Assembly: GCF_004684345.1 (NCBI RefSeq)
Contig: NZ_CP038469.1
Coordinates: forward strand, 3,224,001 to 3,288,000
Source: Citrobacter tructae
GTDB lineage: Bacteria > Pseudomonadota > Gammaproteobacteria > Enterobacterales > Enterobacteriaceae
Direction: 5' to 3'
Length of the DNA stretch: 64,000 nt
Both the position numbers and the translations under genes were made by a program. The notes beneath the pieces were generated by a model that was not told the DNA's origin, did no database searches, and saw nothing but the letters and a program-made list of their open reading frames with translations. Shown piece by piece: positions 1 through 8,943 of the stretch. The stretch's first letter is position 1; every line of letters begins with the position of its first letter.

Positions 1-427
1 TCAGCGTTTCCGCCAACGTTAACGCCCAGGCAATACCCAGCGTTCTTTTGCCAAACAGAGCAATAAACCCATAGCCAATTCGCGCACCCAACCCCGTTTT
101 CAACAGGCTTTGCGACAGCATGATGGAGATACCGATCAGCCAGATCAGTTGGTTAGAAAAGCCACTCAGCGCATCACTCAGCGCCGCGGTAGGTTTACCA
201 GGGTGCGTCACACCGGTCATTGCTACCAGCATAATCGCCACAATCGCGATAGCGCCAATGGGCATGGCTTTCCCGATAATCGCCGCGATAGTACCGATAA
301 ACAACGCCAGCAGGTGCCACGCCTCAGGGGTAACATCAGTGGGACAAGGGATAACAAACCAGATGATCAGCGTAATAACGATCGAAAAAATGGCGGGCCA
401 ACAGCGGATGGGGGTCAATCTGTCCAT
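1..427 (-). CDS. SLC13/DASS (CitT-like) anion transporter, 3' end cut by window
   Basis: The reading frame starts at ATG 427 and runs off the left edge, so only about 142 N-terminal residues are visible. The start MDRLTPIRCWPAIFSIVITL is followed by hydrophobic segments near residues 10-27, 38-75 and 90-115, with the family-like stretch SGFSNQLIWLIGISIMLSQS. This resembles the divalent-anion:sodium symporter family that contains CitT, TtdT and YbhI, inner-membrane carriers for di- and tricarboxylates. It lies 113 bases downstream of a second SLC13-type gene on the same strand, so the two may be co-transcribed. The substrate cannot be told from the sequence. E. coli has tpiA beside cdh, so both genes look like an accessory insertion here. 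Confidence 0.75.
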   Translation of the reverse strand, partial: MDRLTPIRCWPAIFSIVITLIIWFVIPCPTDVTPEAWHLLALFIGTIAAIIGKAMPIGAIAIVAIMLVAMTGVTHPGKPTAALSDALSGFSNQLIWLIGISIMLSQSLLKTGLGARIGYGFIALFGKRTLGIAWALTLAETL

Positions 428-540
428 GAATCAATCCTTGAGTTTCCAGCACGCAAATCTGCGCTCCGGTATTAACCGGTATTGGCACGCATAATACAAT
501 TCACTCACTCACAAAACAAAAAATTAACATTATGGTAAAA

Positions 541-1845
541 CTATAAGTTCCCCAGCACGCTAAACCACAGATAATCGAGCGGCAACAGAACCAAGTACGT
601 TGCCGCAGCCAGCGTGATGCACAGCAGCATCCCGGTCCTTGCAGGCACTTTCCCGAGCGCCATTGCCACCACGATCGGCGAAGCCTGATACGGCAGTAGC
701 GGCGTGGAATAGCCCAGCACCTGAATCATAATCACCGACAGCAGCGGAAACCCCGTCGCATCGGCAAAGCTCTGCGCCAGCGTGGTATACAGCGCCGGGA
801 CGCCGTTGGCGGTCATAATAAAATTGAGCGCGGTGGTAATGCCGGTTAGCGCCAGGAAGCTGGTAAACGGTTTTTCGGCATCCAGCGGCATTACCTGTAA
901 CAACGCCTCACCCACCGCGCGACCAATACCGGTTTGCGTGACGGTAATCGCCAGCCCCAAAATCCCCGCGACGTAAATACAGGTGCGGATGTTCACCCCG
1001 CTGGAAAACTCTTCCCCATTGATAAAGCCAACCCGAGGTAGCAGCGTAATGATCGCTGCCACTAACCCGGTCCACGCCGGACCGATGCCGTGCCAGCTTT
1101 CGCTGATCCACATCAGCAGCACCACTGCCAACATCCAGGCCAGCCGTTTTTCTTCACGGCTCATCGGCGCAGGCGGCGTGACATCGCGCGGGGCATGGGG
1201 CTTACCGGGAAACAGCCAGCAGATAAGTACGATGAGTACAGCGCCTTTAAGCCAGCCCAAAACTGGCGTATGCAGCAGCAAATAGGGAAGATAATTGAGA
1301 TGGATACCGTAAGAGCCTTCCGCTGCACCGCTCATCACCAGATTCGGCACGTTAGCGGGTAAAATCGTCGCGGAAAGCTGGAAGGTACCAAAACCCACGG
1401 CCAGCGCCAGGCCATACCAGGCGCGTGTACCGTCGATAATGCCGGCACGTTTCGCCATTGCCGCGACAATCGGCATCAGCAGCGCGATACGCCCCATGTT
1501 GGACGGCATCACAAACGCCAGCGCGTAGCTCAGCAGCACCACGCTCGCCACCATTAACGGCCAGGAGTCGGTCAACCGGGATGACAACGCACGCGCCGCC
1601 CTGTCCGCCAGCCCCGTTTTACGGATCGCGATACCCAGCACAAAACCACTGAACACCAGCCAGAACGCCGACGAGGCAAAACCGCCGAAGATCACCTCCG
1701 GTGGCGCGATTTTGGCCACCATCGCCACGGCAAAGAAAATCAGCGCCGTGATGAACTCGGGCAGCAGCGAGGTCGCCCAGAGCAGGATGGTGATGCCAAC
1801 CACCAGTGAAGGGATGAACAGCGGATGTGTAAACCAGAGCGACAT
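541..1845 (-). CDS. SLC13-family anion permease
   Basis: A 434-residue, very hydrophobic protein with about a dozen predicted membrane helices. Features typical of SLC13/DASS and ArsB-like permeases are an N-terminal half rich in paired helices (residues 10-130, including FWLVFSGFVLGIAIRKTGL), a polar central linker near 215-235 (GKPHAPRDVTPPAPMSREEK), and a repeat half ending with the LGYSTPLLPYQASPIVVA motif near 375. It probably imports an organic or inorganic anion at the inner membrane. The start ATG is preceded by an AGGAGA-like ribosome site. The partial transporter at 1-427 follows on the same strand, giving two related carriers side by side. The substrate is unknown. Confidence 0.8.
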   Translation of the reverse strand: MSLWFTHPLFIPSLVVGITILLWATSLLPEFITALIFFAVAMVAKIAPPEVIFGGFASSAFWLVFSGFVLGIAIRKTGLADRAARALSSRLTDSWPLMVASVVLLSYALAFVMPSNMGRIALLMPIVAAMAKRAGIIDGTRAWYGLALAVGFGTFQLSATILPANVPNLVMSGAAEGSYGIHLNYLPYLLLHTPVLGWLKGAVLIVLICWLFPGKPHAPRDVTPPAPMSREEKRLAWMLAVVLLMWISESWHGIGPAWTGLVAAIITLLPRVGFINGEEFSSGVNIRTCIYVAGILGLAITVTQTGIGRAVGEALLQVMPLDAEKPFTSFLALTGITTALNFIMTANGVPALYTTLAQSFADATGFPLLSVIMIQVLGYSTPLLPYQASPIVVAMALGKVPARTGMLLCITLAAATYLVLLPLDYLWFSVLGNL

Positions 1846-1917
1846 GCCTGTCTCCTGTTGTTTTTTTCAACAAGAATACGGGGACAGGCAGAGCGAGTAA
1901 ACGCCAGAATAGGTGGG

Positions 1918-2667
1918 TTACTGCAGGATCTGGCACTGATGATCCTGAATCTCCTCGGCGGAAGCGAGATTGAGCGACAGCAGATTGCGCTGGGTCGCCA
2001 GCAGAACAAAGGACTCATCGCTCTGGCGTACCATCGCCAGCGCATAACGGCCCATATGCTCACGCGCTTCCGGCACCTCTTCGGCCAGCATCATAAATGG
2101 GCTGCGTTGTGCCAGTTCATTTTCCGTGACGCGACGCGCCAGATACTCGTGCCCGCGCAGCCCGCCAGGTAACGGCAGCCAGCGGGTGCTGATTCTCGCC
2201 AGATTGTCATCCAGCTGCGCTCTGACATCGGTTCGCAGGCAGGAGATATGAATGTGGAAATGGTTTTGCGTACGGCCCGTCGGCGAGTTGATCGTCAGTG
2301 ATACCGCCTTGTCCGGGATCTCCTGACCGTATTTTTGGCTCATGAAACTCCGCGCCTGCCAGGCGAGCCAGAAAAAGTTCGGCGTGCCTGATTGCAGCAG
2401 CAGCGGGCTTTCCGTGCCGTTGATGCGGTAAGTGGGCATCAACAAATATTGCAGAGGGCCATTACGGTCTTTGAACACCACGTACCCGGCCTCCGGCTTC
2501 ACCTCCGCACACGGCGCAGGATTATGCCGTTGCAGCTGGTTCGGCAAGCATTGTCTAAGAACAATCTGGCGTAATGCATCCGGGTTGCCAGCAAATTTCC
2601 AGTAACCTATGCCCGCAGCGGCGGCGATAACCATCACCGCCAGTAAAAGATAACCTGCTTTTTTCAT
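1918..2667 (-). CDS. cdh: CDP-diacylglycerol pyrophosphatase
   Basis: Cdh hydrolyses CDP-diacylglycerol to CMP and phosphatidic acid at the inner membrane. The 249-residue product begins MKKAGYLLLAVMVIAAAAGI, an N-terminal membrane anchor. It carries the HIT-like motif NHFHIHISC near residue 145 and the well conserved stretch RWLPLPGGLRGHEYLARRVT. Length and sequence match the remembered E. coli protein of about 251 residues. I chose the MKKAG start (2667) over an upstream in-frame codon at 2688 because it places the membrane anchor at the terminus as in E. coli. It is transcribed the same way as sbp, but the sbp terminator lies between them, so it is probably a separate unit. Confidence 0.93.
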   Translation of the reverse strand: MKKAGYLLLAVMVIAAAAGIGYWKFAGNPDALRQIVLRQCLPNQLQRHNPAPCAEVKPEAGYVVFKDRNGPLQYLLMPTYRINGTESPLLLQSGTPNFFWLAWQARSFMSQKYGQEIPDKAVSLTINSPTGRTQNHFHIHISCLRTDVRAQLDDNLARISTRWLPLPGGLRGHEYLARRVTENELAQRSPFMMLAEEVPEAREHMGRYALAMVRQSDESFVLLATQRNLLSLNLASAEEIQDHQCQILQ

Positions 2668-2719
2668 TACGCGTTTCCTGTATCCCATTGAGGGATAAGC
2701 GTAACGTAAAATGATGACA

Positions 2720-2753
2720 AATAAAAAAGCCCGGTCGCGTTATGCCACCAGGC
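2720..2753 (-). terminator. Rho-independent terminator after sbp
   Basis: Read on the minus strand, GCCTGGT and ACCGGGC form a 7-base stem with one mismatch around an 11-base loop, followed directly by TTTTTTATTT. It lies 18 bases past the sbp stop codon. Confidence 0.75.
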
Positions 2754-2770
2754 CTATAAACACATCTGCC

Positions 2771-3760
2771 TTAGCGTTTACTGATTTGGTCAAACGTACC
2801 GCCGTTAGAGAAGTGTTCTTTCTGCGCTTTGGTCCAGCCACCAAACTCGTCGTCGATAGTGAACAGCTTCAGCTTCGGAAACGCATTTTCGTATTTCTTC
2901 GCCACGTCAGCATCACGCGGACGGTAATAGTTTTTCGCCGCGATTTCCTGGCCTTGTGGCGAGTAGAGATACGTCAGGTAGGCCTCTGCCACAGCTTTGG
3001 TGTCTTTCTTTTCCACGACTTTATCGACAATAGAAACGGTCGGTTCTGCCAGGATGGATTCACTCGGAGTGACGATCTCAAACTTGTCTTTACCCAGTTC
3101 GTTCGTCGCCAACAGAGCTTCGTTCTCCCACGCAATCAGCACATCGCCAATTCCGCGCTCAACAAAGGTATTGGTTGAGCCACGCGCGCCGGAATCCAAT
3201 ACTTCCACGTTTTTAAACAAAGCTTTGACGAAGTCCTGGGCCTTGGCCTGATCGTTGTTGTTGTGGTGCAGGGCGTAACCCCATGCCGCCAGATAGTTCC
3301 AGCGGGCACCACCGGAGCTTTTCGGGTTTGGCGTAATGACCGACACACCCGGTTTGATCAGATCGTTCCAGTCATGAATTTGCTTTGGATTACCTTTGCG
3401 AACCAGGAAGACGATGGTGGAGGTGTAAGGTGCAGAGTTGTCCGGCAGGCGTTTAATCCAGTTTTTATCGATACGACCACGCTCAGCAATGGCATCCACG
3501 TCGTAGGCCAGCGCAAGGGTAACCACATCGGCTTCGATACCGTTGATGACGGAGGTCGCCTGTTTACCGGAGCCACCGTGTGACTGGCGGATCACCACGT
3601 TATCACCTGTTTCCTGCTTCCAGTGCGCTGCGAATGCTTTGTTGTACTGTTCGTACAACTCGCGCGTTGGATCGTACGATACGTTAAGTAACTGAATATC
3701 CTTTGCCAGAACGCTGGTCGATGCCAGCAATAATGTTAACCCCACGCCCCATTTGTTCAT
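2771..3760 (-). CDS. sbp: Periplasmic sulfate-binding protein
   Basis: Sbp is the periplasmic receptor that delivers sulfate to the CysTWA ABC importer. The 329-residue product has a signal peptide (MNKWGVGLTLLLASTSVLA, cleavage before KDIQLLNV) and the mature start NVSYDPTRELYEQYNKAF typical of the Sbp/CysP family. Further conserved segments are RQSHGGSGKQATSVINGIEAD and NPKSSGGARWNYLAAWGYA, which line the sulfate site in the family. Length equals that of E. coli Sbp. It is a single-gene unit, with its own terminator and a 203-base upstream gap to pfkA; the family is normally CysB-controlled, but I did not identify a CysB site. Confidence 0.96.
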   Translation of the reverse strand: MNKWGVGLTLLLASTSVLAKDIQLLNVSYDPTRELYEQYNKAFAAHWKQETGDNVVIRQSHGGSGKQATSVINGIEADVVTLALAYDVDAIAERGRIDKNWIKRLPDNSAPYTSTIVFLVRKGNPKQIHDWNDLIKPGVSVITPNPKSSGGARWNYLAAWGYALHHNNNDQAKAQDFVKALFKNVEVLDSGARGSTNTFVERGIGDVLIAWENEALLATNELGKDKFEIVTPSESILAEPTVSIVDKVVEKKDTKAVAEAYLTYLYSPQGQEIAAKNYYRPRDADVAKKYENAFPKLKLFTIDDEFGGWTKAQKEHFSNGGTFDQISKR

Positions 3761-3877
3761 CGCCCAGCTCTCTTATGTCATGTTGTGATGAGCAGAGCGT
3801 GCCAGAAAGAGATCCAAACATTAAAGAATAAAAAAAGATTTGCTATAACTTAGGGGAATAAATGAGGTAGGGGTTTA

Positions 3878-3953
3878 CCTGATGGCGACTAGCGTCTTAT
3901 ACGGCTTATGCCGCGTACTCTTGTATGCCCGGTAAGCGAAGCGCCACCGGGCA
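3878..3953. repeat. BIME: two REP palindromes between pfkA and sbp
   Basis: Two REP-type units lie head to head: an imperfect CTGATGGCGAC...GTCTTATACGGC unit (about 3878-3905), and GCCCGGTAAGCGAAGCGCC...GGGC (3927-3952), which forms a strong stem. They sit just downstream of the pfkA stop codon and may protect the pfkA transcript 3' end. Confidence 0.75.
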
Positions 3954-3963
3954 ATAAAAACAA

Positions 3964-4926
3964 TCAGTACAGTTTTTTCGCGCAGTCCAACCAGTCACCT
4001 TTGAACGGACGCTTCATGTTCTCGATAGCATCGATGATGTCGTGGTGAACCAGTTGTTCGTTCTGAATACCGACGCAACGACCACCGTGACCTTCCAGCA
4101 GCAGATCAATGGCATACGCGCCCATACGGGATGCCAGAATACGGTCGTAAGGCACCGGAGAACCACCACGCTGGATGTGACCCAGTACGGTTGAACGCGT
4201 TTCACGGCCAGTTTCTTTCTCGATGTAGTGCGCCAGTTCGTCTACGTCACACATATGCTCAGTGATCGCAACGATTGCGTGTTTCTTACCTTTCGCGATG
4301 CCGGCTTTGATTTCAGCGACCAGATCGTCACGGCTGAATTCAACTTCCGGAACCACCACAAATTCACAGCCGCCAGCGATTGCTGCCGCCAGGGTCAGAT
4401 CGCCGCAGTAGCGCCCCATCACTTCAACGATGGAGATACGCTGGTGAGAAGAAGAAGTGTCACGCAGACGGTCAATCGCTTCTACTACGGTACCCAGTGC
4501 GGTGAAGTAGCCGATGGTATAGTCGGTGCCTTTAATATCGTTGTCGATAGTGCCTGGCAGGCCGATGCACGGGAAGCCCATTTCAGTCAGACGTTTTGCA
4601 CCCAAATACGAACCGTCACCACCGATAACAACCAGCGCGTCAATACCACGCTTCTTCAGGTTTTCGATAGCCACAGCGCGCACGTTTTCGTCGCGGAATT
4701 CCGGGAAGCGGGCAGAACCGAGGAAAGTACCGCCACGGTTGATCATGTCGGACACGCTGTAACGGTCAAGCTGAACCATACGGTCTTCATACAAACCCAG
4801 GTAGCCATCATGGATCCCCATGACTTCCAGTCCTTCCGTCAACGCTGCACGTACAACACCACGGATTGCTGCGTTCATGCCCGGCGCATCACCGCCGCTT
4901 GTCAACACACCGATTTTCTTAATCAT
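3964..4926 (-). CDS. pfkA: ATP-dependent 6-phosphofructokinase, isozyme I
   Basis: PfkA phosphorylates fructose 6-phosphate to fructose 1,6-bisphosphate, the committed step of glycolysis, in the cytoplasm as an allosteric tetramer. The 320-residue length and sequence match E. coli PfkA. The N-terminal ATP loop LTSGGDAPGMNAAIRG, the GGDGS motif near residue 104, the catalytic loop PGTIDNDIKGTD near 125-137 and the MGRYCGDL region near 170 are all present. It is flanked by BIME repeats downstream and fieF upstream, both on the same strand, with a 184-base gap before fieF, so it probably has its own promoter. Confidence 0.98.
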   Translation of the reverse strand: MIKKIGVLTSGGDAPGMNAAIRGVVRAALTEGLEVMGIHDGYLGLYEDRMVQLDRYSVSDMINRGGTFLGSARFPEFRDENVRAVAIENLKKRGIDALVVIGGDGSYLGAKRLTEMGFPCIGLPGTIDNDIKGTDYTIGYFTALGTVVEAIDRLRDTSSSHQRISIVEVMGRYCGDLTLAAAIAGGCEFVVVPEVEFSRDDLVAEIKAGIAKGKKHAIVAITEHMCDVDELAHYIEKETGRETRSTVLGHIQRGGSPVPYDRILASRMGAYAIDLLLEGHGGRCVGIQNEQLVHHDIIDAIENMKRPFKGDWLDCAKKLY

Positions 4927-5110
4927 GACTACCTCTGAACTTTGGAATGCAAAATGAAATCTACTGCCGGAAGTCGATTCCGCATATCGAAACGATCCAA
5001 CGAATATGCAGATAGTATAACAATCACTTCCTGCTGAATTGATTCAGGTCAGGCCAAATGGTGGTAATTTATACACAAAATGCTGGCCCTGCTCACTTTT
5101 TAACAACGAA

Positions 5111-6013
5111 TTATGAAAGCTCGAACATCTTGCCTTCCTTGGGTACGACTGAACAGGGGTCCTGATGAATAATGACATCCGATCCCGGAAAACGCCGCAA
5201 AATTGCCTGCTCAACCTGTTCAGCCACTAAATGCGCCTGAACGAGCGGCAGATTATCTTCCATTTCCAAATGGATCTGAATAAAGCGGGTCGGCCCTGAC
5301 TGCCGCGTGCGAAGATCGTGAGCGCCGCTGACTCCCGGCCATGACGTCACAATATCAATAATTTCCTGACGTTCTTCATCAGGCAAGGCGCGATCCAGCA
5401 AGGATTGCACCGCCTCGTAGCCCATACGCAATGCGCTATATAAAATATAGATGCCAATCCCAAGCGCAAACAAGGCATCCGCACGATGCCAACCGTACCA
5501 GGCCAGGCCAAGCGCGACGAGAATCGCACCGTTCATCATAACATCAGACTGATAATGAAGCATATCTGCCCGAACAGCCTGACTTTGCGTACGCTTTACC
5601 ACCCAGCGCTGAAACGTGACCAGTATGATAGTACAAATTAGCGCAATGACGGTGACGATCACCCCGACGCCCGGATCTTTCATCGGCATGGGTTGGACCA
5701 GATGCTGAATACCGGTCAAAAATAAAAACAGCGCCGAGCCAGAAATAAACATACTTTGCGCCAGTGCCGCCAGCGATTCAGCCTTCCCGTGTCCGAACGT
5801 GTGCTCATCATCAGCGGGTTGCAACGAATAACGCACCACCAACAGATTGGTTAATGACGCAGCGATATCGACCAAAGAGTCCACCAGTGCCGCCAGAATA
5901 CTCACCGACCCGGTGTACCACCACGCAAAAATTTTGATCAAAAGTAACAGTGATGCCATCACTGTTGCCGCGATTGCCGCCCGACTCACCAGCCGGCCAT
6001 AGTTTTGATTCAT
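5111..6013 (-). CDS. fieF: Ferrous iron/zinc efflux pump, cation diffusion facilitator
   Basis: FieF (YiiP) is a proton-coupled inner-membrane exporter of Zn(II), Fe(II) and Cd(II), acting as a homodimer. The 300-residue protein has six membrane helices in the first 210 residues and a cytoplasmic metal-binding domain after that. The transport-site residues are visible as the Asp pair in AALVDSLVDIAAS (about 45 and 49) and the His/Asp pair in DMLHYQSDVMMN (about 153 and 157). The ATG at 6013 is chosen over an upstream GTG at 6019 because GGAG stands five bases before it and it gives the E. coli length. It neighbours cpxP, as in E. coli. Confidence 0.96.
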   Translation of the reverse strand: MNQNYGRLVSRAAIAATVMASLLLLIKIFAWWYTGSVSILAALVDSLVDIAASLTNLLVVRYSLQPADDEHTFGHGKAESLAALAQSMFISGSALFLFLTGIQHLVQPMPMKDPGVGVIVTVIALICTIILVTFQRWVVKRTQSQAVRADMLHYQSDVMMNGAILVALGLAWYGWHRADALFALGIGIYILYSALRMGYEAVQSLLDRALPDEERQEIIDIVTSWPGVSGAHDLRTRQSGPTRFIQIHLEMEDNLPLVQAHLVAEQVEQAILRRFPGSDVIIHQDPCSVVPKEGKMFELS

Positions 6014-6094
6014 AAACACTCCTGCCAGGATATGCCGCTAGTATAACGGATGAAGTAAAACAGTCAGGCAATAACCGAGTGTCAAATTTTGGGC

Positions 6095-6152
6095 AAAAAA
6101 AACCCCCACATCATGTGGGGGAAGACAGGGATGGTGTCTATGGCAAGGAAAA
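6095..6152 (-). ncRNA. cpxQ: CpxQ small RNA, 3'UTR of cpxP, with terminator
   Basis: The 3' untranslated region of cpxP ends in a strong terminator: CCCCCACA and TGTGGGGG around a short loop, then a run of eight U. The 58-base segment starting TTTTCCTTGCCATAG and ending at the U-run matches the remembered CpxQ RNA of E. coli and Salmonella. That RNA is cut by RNase E from cpxP mRNA and, with Hfq, represses inner-membrane and periplasmic protein mRNAs under envelope stress. The seed region near the 5' end is intact. The processed 5' end is inferred from the known RNA, not from data here. Confidence 0.85.
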
Positions 6153-6160
6153 CAGGGTTA

Positions 6161-6661
6161 CTACTGGGAACGTGAGTTGCTACTACTCAATAAATTCAAC
6201 GATGAGCTTTTTTGCCATTGCGCCACGTCGCGCAGCTGCTCCATTCGTTGTTCATGTTTCTCATTTAAAACCGCTTGCTGCTCGGGCGTTAACAGGCGAT
6301 ACATCTGATTGCGAACCTTGGCTATTTCAACCTGGCGGGCAACCTGCTGTTGTGCCATCTTTTCTGCCTGAGCGCGCACAGCGCTTTCATCAAAATTCTC
6401 TGCGGTGACAAGACGATGCATTGTCTCCATTTCGCTAACATTAACAGGAGGCTGCTCATGTCTGGCCTGCTGCATTAAATCTCGCATCTGTTGACGTTGA
6501 TGTTCGGTTAAACTGATACCGTCAAACATGTGGCTCTGCGCATTGCGTTGCGAAGAGTTTTCACCCAGGTGCCAGTGATCGCCTGTGACGACTTCAGCTG
6601 CATGGCTTAACGTACTGAGTGCCAGCGTTGAGGCCATGACGGCAGCGGTAACTTTGCCCAT
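6161..6661 (-). CDS. cpxP: Periplasmic Cpx-pathway inhibitor / chaperone
   Basis: CpxP is a periplasmic protein that damps CpxA signalling and helps deliver misfolded proteins to DegP. The 166-residue product has a signal peptide (MGKVTAAVMASTLALSTLSHA) and two LTxxQ family motifs (LTEHQRQQ near 50, LTPEQQAV near 130). The start at ATG 6661 is preferred over the adjoining GTG at 6664 for length agreement with E. coli and spacing to GGAG. It is transcribed divergently from cpxRA across a 150-base region with a CpxR box, as expected for a gene strongly induced by CpxR. Its 3'UTR encodes CpxQ. Confidence 0.95.
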   Translation of the reverse strand: MGKVTAAVMASTLALSTLSHAAEVVTGDHWHLGENSSQRNAQSHMFDGISLTEHQRQQMRDLMQQARHEQPPVNVSEMETMHRLVTAENFDESAVRAQAEKMAQQQVARQVEIAKVRNQMYRLLTPEQQAVLNEKHEQRMEQLRDVAQWQKSSSLNLLSSSNSRSQ

Positions 6662-6741
6662 CACTTGCTCCCAAAATCTTTTCTGTCGCGATTCAACGAG
6701 AGACAGTTTACGATTCGGGCTGCAAACATGCGTCAGGGGGT

Positions 6742-6756
6742 GTAAAACAACGTAAA
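6742..6756 (+). promoter_or_regulatory. CpxR-binding box between cpxP and cpxR
   Basis: GTAAA, five bases, GTAAA is an exact match to the CpxR consensus. It stands between divergent cpxP and cpxR and can serve induction of cpxP and autoregulation of cpxRA. Confidence 0.85.
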
Positions 6757-6811
6757 GTCATAGATTAGCGCCGCCTGATGACGTAATTTCTGCCTCGGAG
6801 GTACGTAAACA

Positions 6812-7510
6812 ATGAATAAAATACTGCTAGTTGATGATGACCGAGAGCTGACATCCCTGTTAAAGGAGCTGCTCGAAATGGAAGGTTTCGATGTGCTGGT
6901 TGCCCATGACGGGGAGCAAGCGCTTGAGCTTCTGGATGACAGCATCGATTTACTTTTGCTCGACGTTATGATGCCGAAGAAAAACGGTATTGATACACTG
7001 AAGGCGCTTCGCCAGACACACCAGACACCCGTAATCATGCTGACCGCTCGCGGCAGTGAACTGGATCGCGTACTCGGCCTTGAGCTGGGCGCGGACGACT
7101 ATTTACCCAAACCGTTTAATGACCGTGAACTGGTCGCGCGCATCCGCGCTATTCTGCGCCGCTCTCACTGGAGCGAACAACAGCAGAACAGCGACAACGG
7201 TTCGCCAACGCTGGAAGTGGACTCGCTCAGCCTCAATCCAGGTCGCCAGGAAGCCAGCTTTGACGGGCAAACGCTGGAGTTAACCGGCACCGAATTCACC
7301 CTGCTCTATTTGCTGGCGCAGCATCTCGGCCAAGTGGTTTCCCGTGAACATTTAAGCCAGGAAGTGCTGGGTAAACGCCTGACGCCTTTCGATCGCGCTA
7401 TCGATATGCATATCTCGAACCTGCGTCGTAAGCTGCCTGAGCGTAAAGACGGACACCCGTGGTTTAAAACCCTGCGCGGTCGCGGCTACCTGATGGTTTC
7501 AGCTTCATGA
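6812..7510 (+). CDS. cpxR: Cpx envelope-stress response regulator
   Basis: CpxR is the OmpR-family DNA-binding response regulator of the Cpx two-component system. The 232-residue protein has a receiver domain (about 1-120) with the phospho-acceptor Asp in LLLLDVMMPKKNG near residue 51 and the Lys in DDYLPKPFNDRE near 101. A C-terminal winged helix (about 130-232) contains HISNLRRKLPE and the wing LRGRGYLMV. Start ATG 6812 follows a GGAGGTACGTAAAC ribosome site. Its stop overlaps the cpxA start by four bases (ATGA), showing translational coupling in a cpxRA operon. Confidence 0.98.
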   Translation: MNKILLVDDDRELTSLLKELLEMEGFDVLVAHDGEQALELLDDSIDLLLLDVMMPKKNGIDTLKALRQTHQTPVIMLTARGSELDRVLGLELGADDYLPKPFNDRELVARIRAILRRSHWSEQQQNSDNGSPTLEVDSLSLNPGRQEASFDGQTLELTGTEFTLLYLLAQHLGQVVSREHLSQEVLGKRLTPFDRAIDMHISNLRRKLPERKDGHPWFKTLRGRGYLMVSAS

Positions 7511-8880
7511 TAGGAAGTTTAACCGCACGCATCTTTGCCATCTTCTGGTTGACGCTGGCACTGGTGCTGATGCTGGTATTGATGTTACCCAAGCTCGACT
7601 CACGCCAGATGACCGAGCTACTGGACAGCGAACAGCGCCAGGGGTTGATGATTGAGCAACACGTTGAAGCTGAACTGGCGAACGATCCACCCAATGATTT
7701 GATGTGGTGGCGTCGCTTGTTTCGTGCGATAGACAAGTGGGCGCCGCCGGGACAACGGTTATTACTTGTTACGACGGAAGGACGCGTGATCGGCGCAGAA
7801 CGCAACGAAATGCAGATCATTCGTAACTTTATTGGTCAGGCCGATAACGCCGATCATCCGCAAAAGAAAAAATACGGTCGCGTTGAAATGGTGGGGCCTT
7901 TCTCCGTCAGAGATGGCGAAGATAACTACCAGCTGTATCTCATTCGACCTGCCAGCAGTTCACAATCTGACTTTATCAACTTGCTGTTTGACCGACCGTT
8001 GTTGTTGCTGATCGTCACCATGTTAGTCAGCTCTCCATTGCTGCTTTGGCTGGCCTGGAGCCTGGCGAAACCGGCACGTAAGCTGAAAAACGCGGCGGAT
8101 GAAGTGGCACAGGGGAACCTGCGTCAGCATCCCGAACTGGAAGCTGGCCCGCAGGAATTCCTGGCGGCAGGTGCCAGTTTTAACCAGATGGTGACGGCGC
8201 TGGAACGCATGATGACCTCACAGCAACGCCTGCTGTCGGACATCTCTCACGAATTGAGGACGCCGTTAACGCGTCTGCAACTGGGTACTGCGTTGCTGCG
8301 CCGTCGCAGTGGTGAAAGCAAAGAGCTGGAACGTATTGAAACGGAAGCGCACCGACTGGACAGCATGATCAACGACCTGCTGGTCATGTCGCGCAATCAG
8401 CAAAAAAATGCGCTGGTCAGTGAAACCGTGAAAGCGAACCATCTGTGGGGTGACGTGCTGGATAACGCCGCCTTTGAAGCTGAGCAAATGGGCAAGTCGT
8501 TAACGGTTAACTTCCCGCCAGGACCGTGGCCGCTGTACGGCAACCCGAATGCGCTGGAAAGTGCGCTGGAGAACATTGTTCGCAACGCCCTGCGTTACTC
8601 GCACACCAAGATTGAAGTGGGCTTCGCGGTGGATAAAGACGGGATCACCATCACTGTAGACGATGATGGCCCGGGTGTGAGTCCCGAAGACAGAGAACAG
8701 ATTTTCCGTCCGTTCTATCGTACCGATGAAGCGCGCGATCGCGAATCCGGCGGTACCGGTCTGGGTCTGGCGATCGTTGAAACCGCCATCCAGCAGCACC
8801 GTGGCTGGGTGAAGGCAGAAGACAGCCCGCTGGGTGGTCTGCGTCTGGTACTCTGGCTGCCGCTGTATAAACGCTCGTAA
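7507..8880 (+). CDS. cpxA: Cpx envelope-stress sensor histidine kinase
   Basis: CpxA is the inner-membrane sensor kinase and phosphatase for CpxR. The 457-residue protein has a first membrane helix (about 8-28), a periplasmic sensor region (about 30-160), and a second helix near 165-185. A HAMP segment follows (about 185-240), then the phospho-acceptor His in SDISHELRTPLTRL near 248. The ATPase domain shows the N box (NIVRNALRYS), the G1 box (DDDGPGVS) and the G2 box (GGTGLGLAI). It overlaps cpxR by four bases and is followed by a REP element, which ends the operon. Confidence 0.98.
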   Translation: MIGSLTARIFAIFWLTLALVLMLVLMLPKLDSRQMTELLDSEQRQGLMIEQHVEAELANDPPNDLMWWRRLFRAIDKWAPPGQRLLLVTTEGRVIGAERNEMQIIRNFIGQADNADHPQKKKYGRVEMVGPFSVRDGEDNYQLYLIRPASSSQSDFINLLFDRPLLLLIVTMLVSSPLLLWLAWSLAKPARKLKNAADEVAQGNLRQHPELEAGPQEFLAAGASFNQMVTALERMMTSQQRLLSDISHELRTPLTRLQLGTALLRRRSGESKELERIETEAHRLDSMINDLLVMSRNQQKNALVSETVKANHLWGDVLDNAAFEAEQMGKSLTVNFPPGPWPLYGNPNALESALENIVRNALRYSHTKIEVGFAVDKDGITITVDDDGPGVSPEDREQIFRPFYRTDEARDRESGGTGLGLAIVETAIQQHRGWVKAEDSPLGGLRLVLWLPLYKRS

Positions 8881-8893
8881 TTAAACCTGTTGT

Positions 8894-8920
8894 GCCGGGC
8901 GGCGACTTCGCCTTACCCGG
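8894..8920. repeat. REP element between cpxA and yiiM
   Basis: GCCGGGCGGCGACTTCGCC followed by TTACCCGG is a single REP-type palindrome between two convergent genes. Confidence 0.7.
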
Positions 8921-8943
8921 TCTACGCTTCCTGCTGGGGGGAA

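Noticed and set aside
4228..4938. 236-codon plus-strand open frame opposite pfkA
   Set aside because: It is the antisense shadow of a conserved gene; no family features, no ribosome site, low-complexity residue use.
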